Notes: generated by a model not told the origin, from the sequence alone. Shown: positions 1-6,096, counted from the stretch's first letter. The stretch: DNA of 8,762 bases from Bacillota bacterium (GCA_023413185.1 JAEZQD010000075.1:1-8762), one strand, 5' to 3'. Made by a program: numbers and translations.

Positions 1-25
1 CCGCGGTTAACCACAAAACCCACCA

Positions 26-50
26 GTAGGGAACGGTCTTGACCGTTCCG
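26..50 (+). repeat. Palindromic intergenic repeat, copy 1
   Basis: The copy starts with GTAGGG and contains a near-perfect hairpin: GGAACGGTC at 30-38 and its reverse complement GACCGTTCC at 41-49, separated by only two bases. Related copies lie at 101-126 (opposite strand), 149-175 and, truncated, at 225-240. No gene can be supported in bases 1-337: the stretch consists of these repeats, short linkers and the terminator-like hairpin at 285-315. Short GTAGGG-type palindromes are a common kind of intergenic repeat in Clostridia genomes; the function of this one is unknown to me. Confidence 0.7.
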
Positions 51-100
51 TTTGTCAACCATTTATCCAATTAACCCGCCTGTTTAAACTGGTCAAGAAC

Positions 101-126
101 GGAGCGACGAGGGCGTCGCTCCCTAC
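101..126 (-). repeat. Palindromic intergenic repeat, copy 2 (inverted)
   Basis: Read on the minus strand this copy begins GTAGGGAGCGACG, matching the head of copies 1 and 3. It contains a perfect 9-bp inverted repeat, GGAGCGACG at 101-109 and CGTCGCTCC at 114-122, with a 4-base loop. It lies between an outer inverted pair, TAACCCGCC at 72-80 and GGCGGGTTA at 127-135, so this copy may be a bounded unit. Confidence 0.65.
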
Positions 127-148
127 GGCGGGTTATATCAATCTGGTC

Positions 149-175
149 GTAGGGGACGGCGTCCTCGACGTCCCG
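149..175 (+). repeat. Palindromic intergenic repeat, copy 3
   Basis: Starts GTAGGGGACG and ends CGTCCCG, with complementary outer arms GGGACG (153-158) and CGTCCC (169-174). The arm sequences differ from copy 1 while remaining self-complementary, which suggests conservation of the hairpin rather than of the exact bases. Confidence 0.6.
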
Positions 176-224
176 TGAGGTGCATTCCCGTAAATGCGGG
201 CGATTGCCAATGCCAACCACGGGT

Positions 225-240
225 GTCTTGACCGTTCCGT
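225..240 (+). repeat. Palindromic intergenic repeat, truncated copy
   Basis: Sixteen bases, GTCTTGACCGTTCCGT, are identical to positions 36-51 of copy 1. The left half, including the GTAGGG head and the matching arm, is missing, so this looks like a decayed or partial copy. Confidence 0.55.
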
Positions 241-284
241 CTATTTACGTGCAAATCAATTGAATGCATCCTCAATACAACAGT

Positions 285-315
285 CCCCCACGCCTTGCGG
301 CGCGGGGGGCTTTTT
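285..315. terminator. Hairpin terminator at the end of jag, possibly bidirectional
   Basis: A GC-rich stem pairs CCCCC-A-CGCC (285-294) with GGCG-C-GGGGG (299-308) around a 4-base loop, with one A/C mismatch. It lies about 23 bases beyond the jag stop codon, so it probably ends the minus-strand jag transcript. The T-run after the stem is clean on the plus strand (311-315) but only loose on the minus strand (TGTTGTATT), so it could also stop plus-strand transcription entering from the left. Confidence 0.6.
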
Positions 316-337
316 GTGTGCCTATGAAGTCTGGTTT

Positions 338-1330
338 TTACTCCAGATCAATCTTGCTGTAAAGCGGCTTATCCTCTACATCCTTATTGGGCACCGCCTT
401 GGGTTGTTGGCTGGGTGCGGGGGTGGCGTTACGGTCGCCGTAAGGCTTGCGGTCACCGTAGGGCTTACGGTCACCCGAATAGGGCTTCTTGTCGCCGCTG
501 TACGGCTTGCGCTCGCCCGAATAAGGCTTTTTCTCGCCGCTGTATGGCTTGCGGTCCCCTGCGTACGGGGGCTTGCGGTCACCCGAATAGGGCTTCTTAT
601 CGCCGCTGTATGCGGGCTTGTCCCCATATGGCTTTTTGTCGCCGTAGGGGGGTCTGTTGCCGGTAGAGCGCGGCGCGCCGGTACGGGGTGCGTACCCCTG
701 CTTGGGCGCGGTCTTTGAGGAGATAACCACCCGACGGTTCGGCTCTTCGCCTATCGATGAGGAGGTTGCGCCGTCCACCGTCTGCACCGCGGCATGGATA
801 ATGCGGCGTTCGTACGGGTTCATCGGCTCGAGTGTGCTGCTTCTGCCCGAACGCACGGCGTTTTTGGCAAGGCGTTCGGCAAGCTCGGTCAGGGTCTTTT
901 CACGCTTTTGGCGGTAGTGTCCGCTGTCTATGGTTACCCTGAAGTAGTCGCCGTCCATCTTGTTGGCGGCAAGTCCGGTCAGGTACTGCAACGCGTCGAG
1001 TGTTTCACCGCGTCTGCCGATGATAACACCAAGACCCTCGCCCTCTAAGGTGAAGGTTACGCCGTCCTCGCGCTCGGATACGGTTATCTCGGTGTGACCA
1101 AGCCCCATCTGGGCAAGCACTTCGGTCAGGTACTGCTGTGCACACTGCACCTTGGTCTGCGCATGGGTTACCTTTACTCTGGCAGGTGTGGTGCGAAGAC
1201 CCAGCATGCTCTTTTTGGGCAGATCAAGTATCTCCCACTGTGCGTCTTCTCTGGCGATACCAAGCTGTTCACAGGCCGATTCAATCGCCTCTTCGACGGT
1301 TCTGCCTGTCGTGATAATCTCTCTTTCCAT
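338..1330 (-). CDS. jag: Jag/KhpB-type RNA-binding protein with repeat-rich tail
   Basis: This is a 330-residue Jag protein (also called KhpB or EloR), a cytoplasmic RNA-binding protein linked in Firmicutes to cell elongation and post-transcriptional control. Residues 1-55 form the Jag N-terminal domain. Residues 85-140 form a KH domain with the GxxG loop as GRRG (105-108). Residues 150-206 form an R3H domain with R175 and H179 of the RxxxH motif after NPYE. Residues 229-300 are eleven tandem units of the type Y-(S/A)-G-(D/E)-(K/R)-K-P, followed by an acidic end (KDVEDKPLYSKIDLE). Family members are usually near 200-210 residues, so about 120 residues are extra. The start ATG has a GGAGGG ribosome site at 1339-1344. 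A separate promoter lies upstream (1527-1554), so jag can be transcribed independently of yidC. Identity is secure; the tail's role is unknown. Confidence 0.95.
   Translation of the reverse strand: MEREIITTGRTVEEAIESACEQLGIAREDAQWEILDLPKKSMLGLRTTPARVKVTHAQTKVQCAQQYLTEVLAQMGLGHTEITVSEREDGVTFTLEGEGLGVIIGRRGETLDALQYLTGLAANKMDGDYFRVTIDSGHYRQKREKTLTELAERLAKNAVRSGRSSTLEPMNPYERRIIHAAVQTVDGATSSSIGEEPNRRVVISSKTAPKQGYAPRTGAPRSTGNRPPYGDKKPYGDKPAYSGDKKPYSGDRKPPYAGDRKPYSGEKKPYSGERKPYSGDKKPYSGDRKPYGDRKPYGDRNATPAPSQQPKAVPNKDVEDKPLYSKIDLE
431..646 (-). repeat. In-frame tandem repeat encoding the Jag tail
   Basis: The region encodes residues 229-300 of Jag as eleven degenerate units of 18-24 bases, mostly 21. 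Units read YGDKKP, YSGDKKP, YSGDRKP, YSGEKKP and close variants. All length changes are multiples of three. Codon variation among units shows this is not a very recent expansion, but adjacent near-identical units leave it open to slippage and length variation between strains. Confidence 0.85.
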
Positions 1331-1347
1331 TGTTACAGCCCTCCATT

Positions 1348-1395
1348 CTGCCGGCTGAAAACCGGCACCGCTGCCGGCAATAACCGTTCCGGCAG
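1348..1395 (-). promoter_or_regulatory. Competing hairpins next to the jag ribosome site
   Basis: Three related arms lie just upstream of the jag ribosome site: TGCCGG/CCGGCA at 1349-1354 with 1362-1367, and CTGCCGG/CCGGCAG at 1371-1377 with 1389-1395. Because the arms share sequence, 1348-1354 can also pair with 1389-1395. The nearer hairpin ends about four bases from the GGAGGG ribosome site. A control of jag translation through leader structure is possible but is inference. The rest of 1396-1520 is leader sequence in which I recognise nothing. Confidence 0.35.
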
Positions 1396-1526
1396 GAAAC
1401 TCTGTGCTTTTTCTATTGCAATGCGGGATGTGTCCAGGGTATGAAATATTCCGTTTTACTACACAACCATACCGTGTATCGCCAAAAACATCCGTCGCAT
1501 CGTCAAGCTTTGTTCTGTTATAACCG

Positions 1527-1554
1527 ATTATACCAGATTAACTCATGCTGTCTA
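1527..1554 (-). promoter_or_regulatory. Sigma-A-type promoter for jag
   Basis: On the minus strand TAGACA (1549-1554, five of six matches to the -35 consensus) is followed after 16 bases by a perfect TATAAT (1527-1532). Transcription would begin near 1520, giving jag a leader of about 190 bases. It lies downstream of the yidC terminator region. Confidence 0.65.
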
Positions 1555-1690
1555 CGAAAGCTCGTTGTGAAAAGCCAAACATGAAAGCGTATACTTAATT
1601 CTACTTGGACATATAAAAGTGAATTAGCTATAGTATATACGGAGCCGCTGTTCGAAAACAGTCGCAAACAGGTGCCTTGTTTTTAGAAGT

Positions 1691-1776
1691 CGGATGCAAA
1701 AAGGACCATTCTATCTCGCGCAAAAATCGGGCAAGGCCCGCATCCGCGGATAAAACGGTCCTTGTCTAATCCAAGG
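1691..1776 (-). terminator. Terminator and overlapping alternative stems behind yidC
   Basis: Read on the minus strand, a compact hairpin CGGGC-CTT-GCCCG (1728-1740) is followed by ATTTTT (1722-1727), a plausible intrinsic terminator for the rpmH-yidC operon. It is nested within a wider stem, AAGGACC (1757-1763) with GGTCCTT (1701-1707), itself followed by a T-run (1698-1702). Two further stems compete with these: CAAGG/CCTTG (1772-1776 with 1760-1764) and CGGATGC/GCATCCG (1740-1746 with 1691-1697). ATCCGCGGAT at 1742-1751 is a perfect palindrome. Downstream a CTGTT/AACAG hairpin (1648-1661) has a TTCG loop on this strand. The stem sequences are seen directly; a regulatory role is inference. 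Confidence 0.55.
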
Positions 1777-1823
1777 GGTAAGGGTAACACATCCACTCGG
1801 TGTGCCCTTTCCATTCAGTTACG

Positions 1824-2888
1824 CTATTTCAGATCGTCCTCAGTTACGTCAACATAAACCTCGCCGTAACGCTCGGCATCGCGTCTTCTCGCCTCTGCCA
1901 AACGGATGCGGTCAAGCTCCTTCTGCGAAAGGTTCTCCTGCACGGGGGTACCGTCAACCGTGGCAACGGGACGCTTGTTTGCGCTCTTGCGTGCAGCGCG
2001 GCGCTTCTCCTGCTCCTCTTTGGCCTCTTCGAGCATCTTGGCGGGGCTGTATACCTTGTTGAGGAAGTACTCCTGCAGCAGGCTGAACAGGGAGGATAGG
2101 GTCCAGTAAAAGCTAAGACCGGCAGGGAACGAGAATGCGATAAACACCGAGAACAGGGGCATCATGTACATCATCGTCTTCATCGAGCCGCCCGCGGGGT
2201 TTGCCGCACCCGACACGCTGTTGACGCGTTGGGTGTAAAAGCTGTGCGCAAACGCCGCCGCTCCCGAGAGCAGGGGCAGGATAATCAGCCAGTTAAAGCG
2301 GCCGTCTACCGTAAGCGCAAGCTTGGGGATGGCGGTAAAGTCGATGCCGAGAAAATTCAGGTTCAGCGAGCTCAGCTCGGTTAAATACTCGCCCGGTACG
2401 GCGGAAAACGCCTCGGGGTTATTCTTAAACAAACCCAGAATATTCAGCTGCGCGGTCAGATGCGCCACGTTGATGCCAAGACCCTCGCCGATGCTCTTGA
2501 GCTGGTCGATAATCTCGGTAGGCAGGCGCAAAAGATGCGTCATGGGCTTGTATACCACATCGATAAGACCAAACAGGATGGGGAACTGAATCAGCGCGGG
2601 AAGACAGCTGCTCATGGGGTTGTAGCCCTCTTCTTCGTACAGCTTCATCATGGCTTCCTGCTGTTTTTGCTTATCGTTTGCAAACTTCTTGTTTATCTCG
2701 TTTATTTTAGGCTGAAACACCGCCATCTTCGCGGTCGCCTTCTTCTGCTTAATGCCAAAGGGCAGCAGAATCAGCTTGGTTATTAGGGTAAACAGGATAA
2801 GCGCCACGCCGTAAAAGGGCAGTACCTTATAGCACGCCCACATAATCCACCCAAGCGGATAACCAAATAGCGTATAGATAAAATCCAT
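1824..2888 (-). CDS. yidC: YidC/OxaI-family membrane protein insertase
   Basis: The protein inserts and folds membrane proteins, alone or with the Sec translocon, in the cytoplasmic membrane. About 354 residues. Hydrophobic segments lie near residues 22-45, 96-115, 200-217 and 240-272, with the family's cytoplasmic hairpin between the first two (positively charged, with helical EEEGYNPMSSCLP). A long extracytoplasmic loop covers about 118-198. The N-terminus lacks a lipobox cysteine, unlike SpoIIIJ of Bacillus. The position equivalent to the conserved groove arginine of SpoIIIJ reads lysine (T-K-L-I-L-L-P near residue 39). A charged C-terminal tail from about residue 283 could contact the ribosome. 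I choose ATG at 2888: GGAGG (2896-2900) lies 7 bases from it but only 4 from an in-frame TTG at 2891. yidD ends 20 bases upstream, so the two are co-transcribed. Confidence 0.95.
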   Translation of the reverse strand: MDFIYTLFGYPLGWIMWACYKVLPFYGVALILFTLITKLILLPFGIKQKKATAKMAVFQPKINEINKKFANDKQKQQEAMMKLYEEEGYNPMSSCLPALIQFPILFGLIDVVYKPMTHLLRLPTEIIDQLKSIGEGLGINVAHLTAQLNILGLFKNNPEAFSAVPGEYLTELSSLNLNFLGIDFTAIPKLALTVDGRFNWLIILPLLSGAAAFAHSFYTQRVNSVSGAANPAGGSMKTMMYMMPLFSVFIAFSFPAGLSFYWTLSSLFSLLQEYFLNKVYSPAKMLEEAKEEQEKRRAARKSANKRPVATVDGTPVQENLSQKELDRIRLAEARRRDAERYGEVYVDVTEDDLK

Positions 2889-2908
2889 CAATATTCCTCC
2901 CGTGGGGT

Positions 2909-3193
2909 TTATTTCCCTGTGTCTTCCCCGTCTCGAGGGGAGTTATCGTGTTTGTTTTTTCTAAATGCGTCAAAAAACCGCTCGGGCACATAATCAATGC
3001 CACCGCGCGAAAACGGGTTGCAGCGCAGTATGCGCCACACGGACAGTACAAAACCCCCAAAAAACCCAAACCGGTCAAACGCAGTGTAGGCGTATGCTGA
3101 GCAGGTGGGGTAGTATTTGCAGCGCGCGCCAAACAGCGGCGACAATACCCGTTGGTAAAACCGAATGGCAGCCTTAGCTGCCTGCTTTAGCAT
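2909..3193 (-). CDS. yidD: YidD, membrane protein insertion efficiency factor
   Basis: A small (94-residue) membrane-associated protein that assists YidC-dependent insertion. The family pattern is clear: an N-terminal amphipathic helix (AAKAAIRFYQRVLSP), then C25-KYYPT-C31-SAYAYTA, then RILRCNPFSRGGIDYVP with C58. A short hydrophilic tail follows (residues 77-94). Its ATG sits inside the end of rnpA: the rnpA stop and yidD start share the string ATGCTAA, a 7-base overlap, which suggests translational coupling. Only a weak ribosome site (AAAGGCGGG) precedes it. The order rnpA-yidD-yidC is the usual one. Confidence 0.95.
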   Translation of the reverse strand: MLKQAAKAAIRFYQRVLSPLFGARCKYYPTCSAYAYTAFDRFGFFGGFVLSVWRILRCNPFSRGGIDYVPERFFDAFRKNKHDNSPRDGEDTGK

Positions 3194-3525
3194 GGCAGTA
3201 TGCCCGCCTTTTTTAGCTGCTTTTTCATTACGCTTTGCACCTCGTGCATCTTAACATGCGGGGTTTTGGTGCGAGCGACAAAGATGATGTCCCACCCGGG
3301 CGGCACATCGGGGGATAACAGACGAAACGCCTCACGGATAACCCGCTTTGCACGGTTACGCGTAACGGCGCCTCCTACCTTGACGCTGACGGTAATACCG
3401 TAACGGCGTCTGCCTGTCCTGTTTTTAAGGCAGTAGGTGACCAAAAGCGGGTGCACAAAAGATTTTCCGCGCGCGTAAAGCCTGCGAAAATCCCTGTTTT
3501 CCCCAAAGGTTTGCACCTTTTCCAT
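3187..3525 (-). CDS. rnpA: Ribonuclease P protein component
   Basis: Protein subunit of RNase P, which helps the catalytic RNA bind pre-tRNA and remove its 5' leader. 112 residues, normal for the family. It opens with the family's FGENRDFRRLYARGKS and contains the RNR motif region KVGGAVTRNRAKRVIREAFR at about residues 49-68, followed by the central-cleft strand (WDIIFVAR). The start ATG has GGAGG four to five bases upstream; an A/T-rich AAAAGG/CCTTTT hairpin immediately precedes that site (about 3538-3556). It is separated from rpmH by 189 bases containing an attenuator-like hairpin, so it is probably expressed at a lower level than rpmH. Confidence 0.95.
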   Translation of the reverse strand: MEKVQTFGENRDFRRLYARGKSFVHPLLVTYCLKNRTGRRRYGITVSVKVGGAVTRNRAKRVIREAFRLLSPDVPPGWDIIFVARTKTPHVKMHEVQSVMKKQLKKAGILPC

Positions 3526-3678
3526 AGTACCTCCGCCAAAAAGGAAAAAAACCTTTTGCGTTATTTGCTTCTTTTCACAGTAAAAAAGGGGCCGAACCGG
3601 TACAAAACAGCATTCATGCCCCTATTAACCGTACCTGCTTAAAGGCAATCGCCTGAAAGCCCATTGCGCCCTGACTTT

Positions 3679-3709
3679 AATAAAAAGAAAGACCACATTG
3701 ACTGTGGCC
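3679..3709 (-). terminator. Attenuator/terminator between rpmH and rnpA
   Basis: Six bases after the rpmH stop codon the minus strand folds GGCCACA (3703-3709) with TGTGGTC (3691-3697) around GTCAA, giving 7 pairs including one G-T. A T-rich run, TTTCTTTTTATT, follows directly (3679-3690). This is a good intrinsic terminator shape. As no promoter is obvious before rnpA, partial read-through is the likely arrangement: much L34 messenger and less rnpA-yidD-yidC messenger. Downstream the leader holds a short GGC/GCC hairpin near 3644-3653 but no feature I recognise. Confidence 0.65.
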
Positions 3710-3714
3710 TGCGA

Positions 3715-3849
3715 CTAGTGAGTCAAACGCGCTCTTCCCTTGGCTCTTCTGCGAGCAAGCACCTTGCGGCCGTTTCTCGTAGACATACGCTTGCGGAAGC
3801 CGTGCTCCACCGATCTCTGGCGCTTTTTAGGCTGATATGTTCTTACCAT
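3715..3849 (-). CDS. rpmH: 50S ribosomal protein L34 (bL34)
   Basis: A 44-residue, highly basic protein that reads MVRTYQPKKRQRS at the start, continues HGFRKRMSTRNGRKVLARRR and ends LTH. This is the full-length, typical bL34 sequence, a component of the large ribosomal subunit near the base of the 23S rRNA fold. The stop is TAG at 3715-3717. A purine-rich ribosome site (AAAGGGGGG, about 3860-3868) lies 10 bases before the ATG. It is first in the operon behind a strong promoter, as usual. Its expected neighbour dnaA is displaced by about 2.6 kb. Confidence 0.97.
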   Translation of the reverse strand: MVRTYQPKKRQRSVEHGFRKRMSTRNGRKVLARRRAKGRARLTH

Positions 3850-3891
3850 ATAAATCAAACCCCCCTTTCGAGGTTAACCTTGCAAGTCCTT

Positions 3892-3921
3892 ATTATATCC
3901 TACGCACTGATTCATTGTCAA
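3892..3921 (-). promoter_or_regulatory. Strong sigma-A promoter of the rpmH operon
   Basis: A perfect TTGACA (3916-3921) and a perfect TATAAT (3892-3897) on the minus strand are separated by 18 bases. Transcription should begin near 3885, leaving a leader of about 35 bases before rpmH. It is the best promoter in the window. Confidence 0.85.
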
Positions 3922-3967
3922 GCGTCTTGGCGGGTTTTTTCTATGCAAAAACACAGGGCGGTTGCAC

Positions 3968-3994
3968 AAAAAAGCGCGGCGTGGCGCGGTTTTT
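3968..3994. terminator. Symmetric hairpin, probable end of the araC-eamA transcript
   Basis: CGCG arms (3975-3978 and 3985-3988) around a 6-base GC-rich loop are flanked by an A-run (3968-3973) and a T-run (3990-3994), so a T-run follows the stem on either strand. It lies about 100 bases past the eamA stop and just before the rpmH promoter, a position that would insulate the two transcription units. The GC stem is short, so confidence is moderate. I see nothing else in 3995-4094. Confidence 0.45.
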
Positions 3995-4094
3995 CATACA
4001 TCTTGTGTCGCAGTGTAAAATATGGGGGTACAGATACTATACTTTGTAAAACAGCCGGCATATTAATGTGGTCTATTTTCTTTTGTGCGCGCAG

Positions 4095-5012
4095 TTAATT
4101 CACCTGCTCCAATTTGTTCTTTACGCGCAGCTGCTTGCCCTCGGACAAAAACAGCCCGAGCAGCGTCAATGCCATACCGATGAGTGCCGCGACGGTTATG
4201 CGCTCTTTTAGGATAAAGTAGGACGCAACAATGGTGACAAGCGGTATCAGGTAGATGTAGTTGCTTGTTTTTACCGCGCCCAGCCTGCCCACACACCAGT
4301 TCCATATCACAAAGCACAGCGCGGACGCGCCCACCGCAAGAAAGACAAGGTTTAACAGGTTTATGGGGTTTGCAAAGCGGTCCAGTCCCAGCCGAAAACC
4401 GAGAAACGGCAGCGCGGGAAGCATAAACAACAGCCCGTAAAAGAACACCCGCCTTGTCACCGCGATGTTGTTGTACCCCCATGCGCCGATCTTGCGCATT
4501 AAAATCGAGTACACTGCCCAGAATACACAGGCAAGCACCGCCAATATATCGCCCTTGGGGCTTAGCTTTAATATGTAGCTGCCGTTAAAGGCAATCAGCA
4601 CCACGCCCGCTATCGCGATAAAAAAGCCGGCGAAGAAGCGCGGCTTGAGCCGTTCGCCCTGCAAAAAGAAGTGGGCGAGCACCGCGGTAAAAAACGGCGC
4701 AACCGACACGATGATGCCGACGTTGGATGCCTGGGTGTAGGTTAGTGCGATGTTCTCGCACAAAAAGTACAGCGTTACGCCGCACAGCCCCGCGCCCGCA
4801 AACATCAGCTCCTCCTTGACTGCCTTAAACTTGATCATTTTCGGATGTGCCGCAAACAGGACGACAAAGCCCAAAACAAACCGATAGAACAAAATCTCGA
4901 TGGGGGTGAAGTCGAGTAGCAGCACCTTGGTGGAGATAAAGGTCGTGCCCCATATCAGGATGGTGAAGAGTGCCGCGAGATGCGCGGCAGCCGATGAAGT
5001 GCGGTTGCTCAT
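4095..5012 (-). CDS. DMT/EamA-family membrane transporter
   Basis: A 305-residue integral membrane protein of the drug/metabolite transporter superfamily. It holds two EamA repeats, residues about 11-142 and 154-289, together about ten hydrophobic segments. Family landmarks include IWGTTFISTKVLL (about 20-32), YTQASNVGIIVSVAPFFTAVLAHFFLQGERL (92-122), and the matching second-repeat SNYIYLIPLVTIVASYFILKERI (250-272). A charged cytoplasmic tail ends the protein. The family exports amino acids, metabolites or drugs by an ion- or exchange-driven mechanism; the substrate cannot be deduced. Its ATG overlaps the upstream regulator's TGA as ATGA, with only a weak ribosome site (AAAGGA about 13 bases off), so translation is probably coupled. 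The arrangement suggests the AraC protein controls this exporter. It is not part of the usual origin gene set. Confidence 0.9.
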   Translation of the reverse strand: MSNRTSSAAAHLAALFTILIWGTTFISTKVLLLDFTPIEILFYRFVLGFVVLFAAHPKMIKFKAVKEELMFAGAGLCGVTLYFLCENIALTYTQASNVGIIVSVAPFFTAVLAHFFLQGERLKPRFFAGFFIAIAGVVLIAFNGSYILKLSPKGDILAVLACVFWAVYSILMRKIGAWGYNNIAVTRRVFFYGLLFMLPALPFLGFRLGLDRFANPINLLNLVFLAVGASALCFVIWNWCVGRLGAVKTSNYIYLIPLVTIVASYFILKERITVAALIGMALTLLGLFLSEGKQLRVKNKLEQVN

Positions 5013-5866
5013 AGAAACGGTATTTCCTTTCCGGCTATTGATGGTTGTTCGTCCTGTGTAAAGATGCGCATGTACTGGCGGGGCGTCAGCCCAATTAACC
5101 GCTTAAAGCAGTTGGTAAAATGGCTCTGGTCCACAAAGCCGGTCATCAGTGCGACCTGCACAGGCGGTGTTCCCTGCTCCAGTAGCTTTTTTGCCCTTGT
5201 GATGCGCACGGTTTGCAGATAGCTGTAAGGCGAGATGCCCTTATGCTTTGTAAACGAGCGGATGAAATGATACTTGCTCATGGTAACAAGGGCGCACAGC
5301 GCGTCGAGAGAAACGGGTCTGTCGTAATGCTCGTCCAGGTACGCGCACACCGCCGCAAATTCGTCCGCTGTGGCATCGCCCGCGGCATCGGGCGCGGCAC
5401 CCGCGTACTCCGACACCAGCTGACCGACCAAAAACAGGTATCGCTCCTCCTTCACAAAATCGGGCTCCCCCGCGCAGATAAGTCGGTGCAGCTCGGTTAG
5501 GCAGGCGGTCAGCTCGCTGCGGTACAGCACGGTTTGGGTAAAGGTTGGCAGGTAGGCGGTGCCCGTGATCTCGCGCACCGTTTTTTGCATCACCTCGGGG
5601 CGGATGTTAATGCTCTTGTAGTCAAGCGGTCTGCCGTCAAGCGGCTCACAGGCGTGTACGTCCCCGGGGTTAAACAGCACCATATCCCCCGGGCTTGTGG
5701 TGTACTCGCGCTGCTTGCACACAAGGTGGCGGCTACCCGCCTCGATGGTCAAAATAACGTAGTAGTTATGAAAGTGGTTTGGGAACCGCTGCAAAAGCCC
5801 CTGAAAGCGGTACGCCTCTATCTGCAGTCCGGCGTCGAATAAAACGGTGCGCTCCTCGTTTGACAA
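5009..5866 (-). CDS. AraC-family transcriptional regulator with cupin sensor
   Basis: About 285 residues from the chosen start. The N-terminal half is a cupin-type ligand-binding domain (FPNHFHNYYVILTIEAG, then SPGDMVLFNPGDVHACEPLDG, about residues 27-80). The C-terminal half has two helix-turn-helix units: VSLDALCALVTMSKYHFIRSF (about 185-205) and VQVALMTGFVDQSHFTNCFKR (about 236-256), ending in the family signature LIGLTPRQYMR. The frame extends upstream to a GTG at 5938 that has no ribosome site. The TTG at 5864-5866 has AAGGGGGG (5875-5882) 8 bases upstream, the same type of site as rpmH, and gives a natural MSNEER start, so I prefer it. It overlaps the exporter gene by four bases and presumably regulates it in response to a small molecule; target and ligand are unknown. 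Confidence 0.88.
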   Translation of the reverse strand: MSNEERTVLFDAGLQIEAYRFQGLLQRFPNHFHNYYVILTIEAGSRHLVCKQREYTTSPGDMVLFNPGDVHACEPLDGRPLDYKSINIRPEVMQKTVREITGTAYLPTFTQTVLYRSELTACLTELHRLICAGEPDFVKEERYLFLVGQLVSEYAGAAPDAAGDATADEFAAVCAYLDEHYDRPVSLDALCALVTMSKYHFIRSFTKHKGISPYSYLQTVRITRAKKLLEQGTPPVQVALMTGFVDQSHFTNCFKRLIGLTPRQYMRIFTQDEQPSIAGKEIPFL

Positions 5867-5955
5867 AGGCTGTACCCCCCTTCTTTGTGCTTCGGTTATA
5901 TCCCCGCGTGATTGCCTGCTGTTACGATACCACGGCACGCGGGTGTTTGGCTTGT

Positions 5956-5961
5956 ATTATA
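5956..5961 (-). promoter_or_regulatory. Possible -10 element for araC-eamA
   Basis: A perfect TATAAT lies on the minus strand 90 bases before the preferred TTG start. No good -35 hexamer is seen at the usual distance, which would fit a promoter needing an activator such as the AraC protein itself. Transcription would start near 5949, making the GTG at 5938 an unlikely start because its leader would be too short to hold a ribosome site. Confidence 0.4.
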
Positions 5962-6087
5962 TTGCTGTTTTGGCGGAGGAAATACCCCGGGCGCTATGGC
6001 GTGCTTTTGCGGGGTTAACGGGCAGAATTTTTCGGCTAAAACACCCCTGCATATCACAAACAGACCCTTTTCTAACGGGCAAAAATC

Positions 6088-6096
6088 TGTTATAAT
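6088..6096 (+). promoter_or_regulatory. Extended -10 promoter for dnaA
   Basis: TGT followed by a perfect TATAAT (6091-6096) makes an extended -10 element; the -35 region (TTTTCT near 6068) is weak. Transcription would begin near 6103 and leave a leader of about 340 bases before dnaA. A second TATAAT (6117-6122) lies inside the palindrome at 6102-6133, but has no visible -35. Confidence 0.5.

Noticed and set aside
63..71. DnaA-box-like TTATCCAAT
   Set aside because: It stands alone, lacks the CACA end and lies 6 kb from the origin signals.
1..337. CRISPR array suggested by repeats at the left edge
   Set aside because: Copies differ in sequence, occur in both orientations and are unevenly spaced; there are no uniform spacers and no cas genes.
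194..718. Open frame of 174 residues on the plus strand over the jag tail
   Set aside because: It lies antisense to the repeat-encoding part of jag, has low-complexity V/L/A-rich composition imposed by the repeats, and no ribosome site.
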